From Myxococcota bacterium (lineage in GTDB: Bacteria > Myxococcota_A > UBA9160 > PR03): DNA of 12,698 bases. Position numbers and translations under genes: made by a program. Where the stretch lies: contig JASJBO010000127.1 in NCBI GenBank assembly GCA_030066475.1, positions 1 through 12,698 of the forward strand. Direction: 5' to 3'. Of the stretch, positions 1 through 5,520 are shown one piece after another. The stretch's first letter is position 1. Every line of letters starts with the position of its first letter. The notes below the pieces were generated by a model. That model ran no database searches and was not told the origin of the DNA. It was given only the letters and a program-made list of their open reading frames with translations.

Positions 1-926
1 TGCTCGAGCGCGGCTCCGCGCATCCGGTCGCGACCGCCCTGCGGGCGCACGCCGGCCGGGAGCCCGACGTGCGACAGGCCGCCGAAGGCCTGCGCGCAGA
101 GGTCGAGGACTGCGAGGTAGCGGCGAATCGCGGCGTCGCCGGGTCCTTCCGCGGGCGTCGCGTGCGCGTGGGGCGGCCCGACTGGGCAGCGGGCGTGTGC
201 GAAGGCGAAGCGGCGCAAGGCCGGACGCGCCTCCAGTCGCCCGAGGGTCGCGCGAGCTGGGTGCTCGTGGCGGATGCGCGCGGGCCGGTCGCGTGGCTGG
301 GCTTCGAATCGGCGATCCGGCCCGACGCTGCCGCGGTCACCCGCTGGCTCGGCGAGCAGGGGATCGCGGGGCTGCTGCTCTCGGGGGATCCGTCCGGGGC
401 CGCCGTGGCGGACGTCGCGCGTGCGCTCGACCTCGAGCGCTTCGAGTCCGGCGCGACGCCGGAGCGCAAGGTCGACGTCGTGGAGCGGCTCCAGGACGAG
501 GGCGCCGTCGTGGCCGCCGTGGGCGACGGCGTGAACGACGCGCCGTGCATGGGCCGCGCCCAGGTCTCCGTCGCGATGGGGAGCGGGACGGACCTGACCC
601 GGCTGTCCGCGGACGCGATCCTGCTGTCGGATCGCCTGGACGCGCTGCGCACGGCGATTCGACAGGCCCGGCGGACGCGCAGTGTGGTGCGTCAGAACCT
701 GACCTGGGCCGTTCTCTACAACCTCTGCGCGCTGCCGCTCGCGGCCGCGGGCTTCGTCCAGCCCTGGATGGCGGCGGTCGGGATGTCGGCGAGCTCGCTG
801 CTCGTCGTGGCGAACGCGCTGCGGCTCGGTCGGCTGCCCGTCGACACCGCACCGGCTCCGGAGCCGGCGGATGGCGCGTCGGCCGCGCGGCCCCGGCTCC
901 GCGGGGCGGAGGCGACGGTGCGATGA
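1..926 (+). CDS. ccoI: Copper-translocating P1B-type ATPase for cbb3 oxidase assembly, C-terminal part
   Basis: Partial gene: the reading frame is open from the left edge (first full codon at base 3), so the metal-binding N-terminus, the first membrane helices and the DKTGT phosphorylation loop lie outside the window. Visible are the HP motif of heavy-metal ATPases (GSAHPVATAL, bases 12-41), the nucleotide-binding domain, and the hinge motif GDGVNDAP (about 522-545) followed by VAMGSGTDL. The last two membrane helices (NLTWAVLYN to SSLLVVANALRLGR) form the P1B C-terminal signature. The family moves Cu(I) across the inner membrane; CcoI/FixI supplies copper for the binuclear centre of cytochrome cbb3 oxidase. 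The assignment to CcoI rather than a detoxifying CopA rests on the ccoS gene, which starts inside the stop codon (ATGA, 923-926). The C-terminal 30 or so residues after the last helix are Pro/Ala/Arg-rich and not conserved. Confidence 0.93.
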   Translation, partial: LERGSAHPVATALRAHAGREPDVRQAAEGLRAEVEDCEVAANRGVAGSFRGRRVRVGRPDWAAGVCEGEAAQGRTRLQSPEGRASWVLVADARGPVAWLGFESAIRPDAAAVTRWLGEQGIAGLLLSGDPSGAAVADVARALDLERFESGATPERKVDVVERLQDEGAVVAAVGDGVNDAPCMGRAQVSVAMGSGTDLTRLSADAILLSDRLDALRTAIRQARRTRSVVRQNLTWAVLYNLCALPLAAAGFVQPWMAAVGMSASSLLVVANALRLGRLPVDTAPAPEPADGASAARPRLRGAEATVR

Positions 927-1165
927 GCATCCTGTTCGTGCTGATCCCGCTCACGATGCTCCTGCTCGGCATTGCGATCTGGGCCTTCCTCTGGGCGGTC
1001 GACCACGACCAGTTCGAGGATCTGGATCAGGTCGCGAGCAGCATCCTGTTCGACGACGATCTTCCCGCATCCTCCGCCGCTGCCGATCCCGCCGACTCGT
1101 CCCCCGCCTCGGATCCCGCTGACCGGGAAGCGGGAAGCGCAGACCCGGGAAGCGGCGGCGCCTGA
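923..1165 (+). CDS. ccoS: cbb3-type oxidase assembly protein CcoS
   Basis: Small single-pass membrane protein of 80 residues. It has one N-terminal transmembrane helix (residues about 3-22) and then the family signature FLWAVDHDQFEDLDQ ending in the ILFDDD acidic box (residues 42-47). CcoS/FixS is needed to put the cofactors into cytochrome cbb3 oxidase, together with the CcoI copper pump. The ATG at 923 overlaps the ccoI stop by 4 bp and has a GGAGG at 908-912, ten bases upstream, so translation is probably coupled. The tail after the DDD box is about 33 residues of Ala/Ser/Asp/Pro/Gly low-complexity sequence, making the protein longer than many family members of about 50-60 residues. A longer frame reaching back to 197 is only the open shadow frame inside ccoI. 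Confidence 0.93.
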   Translation: MSILFVLIPLTMLLLGIAIWAFLWAVDHDQFEDLDQVASSILFDDDLPASSAAADPADSSPASDPADREAGSADPGSGGA

Positions 1166-1888
1166 ATGGACGGCTCGCCCGCGGCCCTGGGCCTCCCGGC
1201 TGCGATCGCGATGGGCTTCTTCGGCAGCCCGCACTGCCTCGGCATGTGCGGCGGCATCGCGGGCGCGCTCGACTCCGCGCTCGCGCCGCCCCGCGCCACG
1301 CTCGGCGCGGCAGGACGCCACGCCCTGCTCAGCCTCGGTCGCATCGGCACCTATGCGCTCCTCGGCGCCGCCGCCGGCGCGCTCGGGCTCGCGGCGGGCG
1401 ATCTCGTCGGGGTGCGCGGGGGCATCGGGCTGCGCATCGCGTTCGGCCTCGCGATGGTGCTGGTGGGGCTGCACGTCGCCGCCTGGTGGAACGGGCTCGC
1501 CGCCCTCGAGGCGGCCGGTCTCTCCGTCTGGCGCCGCGTCGTTCCCCTCGTCCGCAGCGTCACGCCGGCCGACCGGACCTGGAAGGTCCTCGCGCTGGGC
1601 GCGCTCTGGGGCTGGCTTCCGTGTGGTCTCGTGTACGCGGCGCTCGCCGGCGCCCTCGGAACCGGCTCGGGCCTCGCCGGCGCGACCTTCATGGCGGGCT
1701 TCGGACTCGGCACGCTCCCGATGCTGGTCGCCACGGGCGTGTTCGCCGACCGGCTGCGGCGTCTCTCGAGTCGCGCGTCGACCCGACGCGCGGCGGGCGC
1801 ACTCCTGGTGGCCTTCGGGCTCTGGGCCGCGGGCAGCGCCGTGCTGGCGCTCGCCGGCGGCTCGCCCGAGGGTCATCTGCACCACTGA
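1166..1888 (+). CDS. TauE/SafE (DsbD_2 / UreH-like) family membrane protein of the cbb3 assembly cluster
   Basis: Integral membrane protein of 240 residues with about six hydrophobic helices. Helix 1 carries the GSPHCLGMCGG motif (Cys24, Cys28). A second half-repeat carries WGWLPCGLVYAAL (Cys153). These paired MCGG and PCG cysteines mark the PF13386-type branch (sulfite exporter TauE/SafE, related to CcdA/DsbD transmembrane domains), which often follows ccoS in proteobacterial cbb3 clusters. The substrate is not established; metal handling or thiol/electron transfer for oxidase assembly is the likely role from context, not real sulfite export. The ATG at 1166 follows the ccoS TGA with no gap, so it is surely in the same transcript. 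The C-terminus ends in a short His-containing tail (HLHH). Confidence 0.88.
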   Translation: MDGSPAALGLPAAIAMGFFGSPHCLGMCGGIAGALDSALAPPRATLGAAGRHALLSLGRIGTYALLGAAAGALGLAAGDLVGVRGGIGLRIAFGLAMVLVGLHVAAWWNGLAALEAAGLSVWRRVVPLVRSVTPADRTWKVLALGALWGWLPCGLVYAALAGALGTGSGLAGATFMAGFGLGTLPMLVATGVFADRLRRLSSRASTRRAAGALLVAFGLWAAGSAVLALAGGSPEGHLHH

Positions 1889-1987
1889 GCAGGTGGCGAT
1901 CGGCCCCCGGGTTTCCGATCCCGGGAGCTGGCGATCGCAGCGAGGCCTCCATATGCTCGGGAGCGCTTCGACCGTCGGGGGCCGCGT
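1889..1987. other. Intergenic region with a CCCGGG hairpin and a repeated GGCGATCG
   Basis: 99-bp gap between the TauE/SafE and DUF2189 genes. Two CCCGGG blocks (1906-1911 and 1920-1925) can pair across an 8-base loop. They are flanked by two copies of GGCGATCG (1895-1902 and 1930-1937), 35 bp apart. There is no T-run, so this is not a convincing intrinsic terminator. No clear FNR box (TTGAT-N4-ATCAA) is visible here. It may be an RNA hairpin, a binding site or chance in GC-rich sequence. Confidence 0.3.
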
Positions 1988-2815
1988 TTGGCCGAACGAA
2001 GTACCGCCGCCGAAGACGCGCTGCCGTTCGTAGCGCCCTGCCGCCGGCTGCCGCTGTGGGCCGCCGTGGGCTGGCTTCGCAAGGGGCTGGACGACATGCG
2101 CGCCGCACCGGCGCTGAGCCTGTCCTACGGCCTGGTCACCGCGGTCGTCAGTCTCGTCATGGGCCTCGTGGCCTATCGATTCGGCAGCTACTGGCTGTTG
2201 CTGGCGGCGCTGTCGGGCCTCTTGTTCATCGGCCCGATCCTCTGTCTCGGACTCTATGCGGTCAGCGCCCAGCTCGAGCGGGGCGAGAAGCCGGCCCTGA
2301 CCGTTTCGCTGCGTGAGGCTGGCGTGCGGCACCTCGGCACCGAGATGGTGTTCGCGCTGATCCTGCTGGTCGTGTTCCTGGTCTGGCTGCGCGCCGGCTC
2401 GATGGTGCACGTGTTCTTCCCGGTGGAGGCAGATCCGGAGATCGCGGATCTCGTGGCCTACCTGGGCGTCGGCAGCGTCGTCGGAGCGTTCTTCGCGGTG
2501 ATCACGTTCGCCACCAGCACCTTCTCCCTGCCGATGCTGATGCACCGCGACGTCGACGCGGTCACGGCCGTGGTCACCAGCATCAATGCGGTCCTGCGCA
2601 ACAAGCGGGCGATGCTGGTGTGGGGATCGCTGATCGTCGCTGGGCTCGCGATCGGCTTCGCGACCGCGTTCATCGGCTTGATCTTCACGTTCCCGCTGCT
2701 CGGCCACGCGACCTGGCACGGCTACGAAGAGACCATCGACGCCAGCGCGTTCCCCCGGCATCGAGAAGGCGTGACCGCCAGGCCAGGCCCGCACGACAGC
2801 GACTACGAGATCTGA
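1988..2815 (+). CDS. DUF2189 family multi-pass membrane protein
   Basis: 275-residue membrane protein matching the DUF2189 pattern: an N-terminal segment with WLRKGLDDMRAAPALSLSYG, then six hydrophobic segments (roughly residues 43-65, 68-95, 117-140, 157-185, 210-225, 217-240) and the closing PLLGHATWHGY motif (about residue 235). Its function is unknown; the family is common in proteobacteria and is often found near terminal oxidase genes. The start is a TTG with a weak GGGGG upstream (1977-1981). The in-frame stop at 1886-1888 limits any longer form, and the first ATG (residue 37) would cut into the conserved N-terminal motif, so TTG is the best choice but not certain. It lies 99 bp after the cco cluster on the same strand and may share its transcript. 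Confidence 0.82.
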   Translation: MAERSTAAEDALPFVAPCRRLPLWAAVGWLRKGLDDMRAAPALSLSYGLVTAVVSLVMGLVAYRFGSYWLLLAALSGLLFIGPILCLGLYAVSAQLERGEKPALTVSLREAGVRHLGTEMVFALILLVVFLVWLRAGSMVHVFFPVEADPEIADLVAYLGVGSVVGAFFAVITFATSTFSLPMLMHRDVDAVTAVVTSINAVLRNKRAMLVWGSLIVAGLAIGFATAFIGLIFTFPLLGHATWHGYEETIDASAFPRHREGVTARPGPHDSDYEI

Positions 2816-2857
2816 TCGCGTTCGGGTCGCGCGCTCCGATCGGACCCCGGGCGCCTC

Positions 2858-3415
2858 TCAAGGAGTGGGTGCTGGCGTCCAGTCGGCACGCTCGATCTCG
2901 TAGTGCACCTGCTCCCAGATCTCGCCGGGCGAGCGACCGGCGGGTCGCATCCCGAGCCGCTCCATGACCCGTAGCGACGCCTGGTTCGGCGCGTCGGTGC
3001 TGGCCCGGACCCGCTCGAGCCCGGCCCGCTCGAAGGCGAAGTCGATGGCGCCCCGCGCCATCTCGGTGGCGAATCCGCGGTGCCAGTGGGCGGGGAGGAG
3101 GGCCCAGAGCACCTCGAGCGCCGGCGGCTGGTGGAACTCGCGAAACCCCGTCAGGCCGAGCAGCGGGTCGCCGGAGCGCCGGGGCCGGCCCGGCTCGGCC
3201 TTCTCGCGCACGGCCCACAGCCCGAGCCCACAGTCGGCGAAGCTGGCCTGGCTGCCCCGGATCACCGCCTCGACCCAGTCGCGCGACACCTCGTTGCCGT
3301 CGAGCAGGTAGCGGCGCACCTCGACGTCGAGGAGCAGACCGTGCAGCGCGACCCCATCGGCGAGCCCCACGGGCCTCAGCTCCAGCCGCGCCGTCTCGAG
3401 CACGTCTCCGGCCAT
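2858..3415 (-). CDS. GNAT family N-acetyltransferase (RimJ/RimL-like)
   Basis: 185-residue acetyltransferase. The N-terminal TARLELRPVGLAD (residues 8-20) is the typical opening of the RimJ/RimL/PF13302 branch. Acetyl-CoA motif A appears as HWHRGFATEMA (residues 110-120), and the C-terminal motif DAPNQASLRVMERLGM is at 141-156. Family members transfer acetyl from acetyl-CoA to protein N-termini, amino sugars or small amines; the substrate here cannot be told. The frame is open to 3571, but the extra 52 residues are Arg/Pro-rich, overlap the neighbouring zinc-ribbon gene and match nothing in the family, so the ATG at 3415 is chosen. No clear Shine-Dalgarno sequence precedes it. The gene converges on DUF2189 with only 42 bp between the stops. 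Confidence 0.88.
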   Translation of the reverse strand: MAGDVLETARLELRPVGLADGVALHGLLLDVEVRRYLLDGNEVSRDWVEAVIRGSQASFADCGLGLWAVREKAEPGRPRRSGDPLLGLTGFREFHQPPALEVLWALLPAHWHRGFATEMARGAIDFAFERAGLERVRASTDAPNQASLRVMERLGMRPAGRSPGEIWEQVHYEIERADWTPAPTP

Positions 3416-3465
3416 GGCGAGGTTCGAGGACTTCGTTCGGCTTGGCCTCTGCCGGGAGGCCGCGC

Positions 3466-3762
3466 TCAGCGTTCCGGGGTGGGGTTGGGCAGCAGGTAGC
3501 GGAGGGCGTCGCGGACCATCTCGGCGCCGCCCTCGCCGTTGAGGCGCTCGAGCTCGCCCGCATCGAGCCACACGCCGCCGCAGCGGGGACAGCGCTCCAT
3601 CGTCGCCGAGCCGCGCGCGACCGCTTCGAGCGCCTCGCCGTCCTTGGGGCAGTGCGTGCGCTCGGCCTCGCGCGCCTCGCGCTCGCGCCGGCGCTCCTCG
3701 CGCGCGCGGCGCGACACCTCCTCCCGGGCGAAGAACTCCTCCTCGTCGGGCCTTCGGCTCAT
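3466..3762 (-). CDS. Small zinc-ribbon protein (zf-TFIIB type)
   Basis: 98-residue protein. Residues 7-36 are a highly charged Arg/Glu helix (REERRREREAREAER). It is followed by a zf-TFIIB-like zinc ribbon: CPKDGEAL (Cys38) and CPRCGGVWLDAGELERL (Cys58, Cys61). The first knuckle is CxxD instead of CxxC, a variant I recall in this family, so metal binding by three Cys plus Asp or another ligand is inferred. Function is unknown; such proteins are small cytosolic accessory factors. The ATG overlaps the stop of the upstream CBS gene by 4 bp (3759-3762). A GGGGAGG (positions 3767-3773, minus strand) sits four bases ahead, so the two are translated as a pair. Confidence 0.85.
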   Translation of the reverse strand: MSRRPDEEEFFAREEVSRRAREERRREREAREAERTHCPKDGEALEAVARGSATMERCPRCGGVWLDAGELERLNGEGGAEMVRDALRYLLPNPTPER

Positions 3763-4235
3763 CGATCCTCCCCGTCGGTATCGGGCTTCGAGCTCGGGGG
3801 CTCGTCCAGCGGCTCGCGAAGATAGGCCGCGACCAGCAGGTCCGTCTCGGTCACCAGCCCGATGGCTCGCTCGTCGGCGTCCACGACCGGCAGGCAGCCG
3901 ATCTTGTGGGCGACCATGCGCGCCGCGGCGGTGTGCAGCGGCGTGTCCTCGGTGACCGTCTCCACGCGCCGCGTCATCACCTCGGCCACGTCGACCGAGC
4001 GCAGGAACGTGCTGCGCTGGGCCGGCTCGAACTCGAGCACGTTGGTCAGCGAGGCCTCGAGCATGTCGCGGTTCGAGAGGATCCCCGCCAGGCGACCGTC
4101 CGGATCGAGCACCGGCAGGTGCCGGACGTGACCGATGCTCATCAGGTGGTCGGCCCGGTCGAGGCGGTCCTTCACCTCGAGCGAGGCGAAGCGCTTCCGC
4201 ATCACGGCCGAGACGGGCAGCTCGCCGGATTCCAT
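3759..4235 (-). CDS. Two-CBS-domain protein
   Basis: 158-residue protein made of a Bateman pair. CBS 1 covers about residues 8-63 (AVM to GILSNRDML) and CBS 2 about 83-137 (EVMTRRVETV to GLVTETDLL). A linker contains PAQRSTFLRSV, and the acidic tail has no domain. Both repeats keep the [ST]xxD ribose-contact pattern (Ser54/Asp57 and Thr129/Asp132), consistent with binding AMP, ATP or another adenosine ligand; the true ligand is unknown. The frame is open upstream to an ATG at 4259, but GGGAGGTG at 4243-4250 lies seven bases ahead of the ATG at 4235, which also gives the more compact protein, so 4235 is chosen. It heads a two-gene unit with the zinc-ribbon gene and is divergent from two more CBS genes. 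Confidence 0.92.
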   Translation of the reverse strand: MESGELPVSAVMRKRFASLEVKDRLDRADHLMSIGHVRHLPVLDPDGRLAGILSNRDMLEASLTNVLEFEPAQRSTFLRSVDVAEVMTRRVETVTEDTPLHTAAARMVAHKIGCLPVVDADERAIGLVTETDLLVAAYLREPLDEPPSSKPDTDGEDR

Positions 4236-4242
4236 GATCTCA

Positions 4243-4250
4243 CACCTCCC
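4243..4250 (-). promoter_or_regulatory. Ribosome binding site deciding the CBS gene start at 4235
   Basis: Minus-strand GGGAGGTG, seven bases before the ATG at 4235. It lies inside the longer reading frame that would start at 4259, so it argues for the shorter protein. Confidence 0.7.
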
Positions 4251-4443
4251 TGACATCATCGGTGCACGCCGTGTGCCGAGCCGAAGCGGGCGATACGGCG
4301 TCTGATCGGTCGAGGCCGTGGCATACTGTCTCGATGGCCGGAGTCCATGGGGCCTTATGCCTCGGGGTGAGGCCAGGCGTGCATCGTCAGCGCGCCGTCA
4401 GCGGCACGCGCGTTGCACGCCGGATTCCGAGGAACCGAGACGC
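4251..4443. promoter_or_regulatory. Divergent intergenic region between CBS genes
   Basis: The start codons at 4235 (minus) and 4457 (plus) are 221 bp apart, and this stretch must hold the promoters for both units. I see no near-consensus sigma-70 -35/-10 pair on either strand; CATACT at 4322-4327 is a weak -10 candidate without a matching -35. Visible structure is a small hairpin, GCCTC/GAGGC around a GGGGT loop (4359-4373), and a direct repeat CGTCAGCG at 4385-4392 and 4396-4403 with an 11-bp period. The plus frame stays open through most of this region, but nothing in it looks like protein. Confidence 0.5.
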
Positions 4444-4451
4444 GGGAGGAG
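4444..4451 (+). promoter_or_regulatory. Ribosome binding site for the CBS gene starting at 4457
   Basis: GGGAGGAG five bases before the ATG at 4457. It chooses this start over the earlier in-frame GTG at 4262. Confidence 0.75.
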
Positions 4452-4456
4452 ACTGG

Positions 4457-4924
4457 ATGTCGATCGGGAGCTATTGCCGGCGCGACGTGCGCACGGTCGC
4501 CGTCGACGAGACCCTGCGCGCGGCAGCGCGCCGCATGGACCAGGAGGGTGTCGGCTGCCTGGTTGCCGTCGAGGGCGATCTGCCGCGCGGCGTGCTGACC
4601 GACCGCGACGTCGCGCTGTCGGTGATCCGCGGTGACCTGGACCCGGACGAAGCCCTGGTCGGCGAGGTCATCGAGCCCGACCCGGTCACGGTCCACGCCT
4701 CCTCGCCGCTGCGCATCGCCGCCCGCGTGATGCGCCGCCGCGGCATCCGGCGCCTGCCGGTGGTCGACGATCACGAACGACTGGTGGGCGTGATCGCGTC
4801 CGATGATCTGCTGGCGCTGGTCTCGGACGAGCTCGCGACGCTGGCCAGCGCCATCCGCGGCCAGCTCCCCGACGCGCCCGCGGCTGCCGACCCCACCTCC
4901 GGGGCCGGCCCGGAGGTCGAATAG
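4457..4924 (+). CDS. Two-CBS-domain protein
   Basis: 155-residue Bateman-pair protein. CBS 1 covers about residues 9-58 (DVRTVAVDETL to GVLTDRDVAL) and CBS 2 about 70-124 (EVIEPDPVTV to GVIASDDLLAL). A short Ala/Pro tail follows. CBS 1 keeps the [ST]xxD nucleotide-contact pattern (Thr48/Asp51); in CBS 2 the Thr is Ala114, with Asp117 kept, so one site may bind poorly or bind another ligand. No effector domain is attached, so it probably acts by binding a partner. The start is set by GGGAGGAG at 4444-4451, although the frame is open back to 4262. The stop is two bases before the next CBS gene, whose Shine-Dalgarno sequence (GGAGG, 4912-4916) lies inside this gene, indicating co-translation. 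Confidence 0.92.
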   Translation: MSIGSYCRRDVRTVAVDETLRAAARRMDQEGVGCLVAVEGDLPRGVLTDRDVALSVIRGDLDPDEALVGEVIEPDPVTVHASSPLRIAARVMRRRGIRRLPVVDDHERLVGVIASDDLLALVSDELATLASAIRGQLPDAPAAADPTSGAGPEVE

Positions 4925-4926
4925 CC

Positions 4927-5505
4927 ATGAAGAAGCGACGAGACTTCTACCGGACCGACGTGGCGACCGTCCGGGAGGACGCCACGCTGCGCGAGATCGC
5001 CGACATCATGGCGCACCACGCTGTGGGCTCGGTCGTCGTCATCGACGCCGATCGACGCCCGATCGGCATGCTCACCGACCGCGACCTGGCGGTCCGTGTC
5101 GTGGCGCAGGGGCGCGACTGCGAGGATCCGCGCGCCAGCGAGATCATGAGCAAGCCGCTTCACACCGCGAGTGCCGAGGAGCCGCTGGAGTCGGTCTCCG
5201 AGCGCATGCGGGTCGCCGGGGTGCGACGCCTGCCGGTGGTGCGCGACGACGAGCTGGTCGGGCTGGTGGCGCTCGACGACCTGGTGGTGGAGCTGGGACG
5301 CGAGCTCGACGACCTGGGCGAGGCGGCGCGCCGCGAGGTGCTGGACTCGCGTCGGCTCGGGCAGCGCGAGAAGCGGCGCGACGACTTCGAGCGCAGCGTC
5401 TCCGACCTGCGCGAGCAGGTGGAGAAGCTCGGCCACGAGGCCGTGGACTTCTTTGCGCGCGAGATCGACGGCCTCCGCGATCGCATGCGCCGGCCCCGCA
5501 AGTAG
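4927..5505 (+). CDS. Two-CBS-domain protein with C-terminal coiled coil
   Basis: 192-residue protein. CBS 1 spans about residues 9-60 (DVATVREDATL to GMLTDRDLAV) and CBS 2 about 70-122 (SEIMSKPLHT to GLVALDDLVVEL). The remaining 70 residues are highly charged and helical (GRELDDLGEAARRE, then RDDFERSVSDLREQVEKL, then DGLRDRMRR), a likely coiled coil. As in the preceding paralogue, CBS 1 keeps Thr50/Asp53 while CBS 2 has Ala115 with Asp118. The helical extension could give oligomers or bind a partner such as the downstream glycosyltransferase; this is inference. The ATG is two bases after the previous stop, with GGAGG ten bases upstream, and the next gene starts 15 bp downstream, so all three form one operon. 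Confidence 0.92.
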   Translation: MKKRRDFYRTDVATVREDATLREIADIMAHHAVGSVVVIDADRRPIGMLTDRDLAVRVVAQGRDCEDPRASEIMSKPLHTASAEEPLESVSERMRVAGVRRLPVVRDDELVGLVALDDLVVELGRELDDLGEAARREVLDSRRLGQREKRRDDFERSVSDLREQVEKLGHEAVDFFAREIDGLRDRMRRPRK

Positions 5506-5520
5506 CGCCGCGGCGCCCAC

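Noticed and set aside
716..2794. A minus-strand open frame of 692 codons opposite ccoS, the TauE/SafE gene and DUF2189
   Set aside because: Composition (Glu/Arg/Gln/Asp/His-rich) is the antisense image of hydrophobic membrane-protein codons; no motif and no ribosome binding site.
2822..2850. A possible bidirectional terminator between the DUF2189 and GNAT genes (GGGTC/GACCC stem and a TCCGATCGGA palindrome)
   Set aside because: The 5-bp stem is short, the loop is long and there is no T-run on either strand; not distinguishable from chance.
3416..3571. An upstream extension of the GNAT gene
   Set aside because: It overlaps the zinc-ribbon gene and is Arg/Pro-rich; the family N-terminus (TARLELRP) follows the ATG at 3415.
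4302..4327. A sigma-70 promoter with CATACT as -10
   Set aside because: The best upstream hexamer (CTGATC) matches poorly and is only 14 bp away, outside normal spacing.
4262..4456. An N-terminal extension of the CBS protein, starting at a GTG at 4262
   Set aside because: A strong GGGAGGAG precedes the ATG at 4457, and the extension has no similarity to CBS proteins and fills the divergent promoter region.
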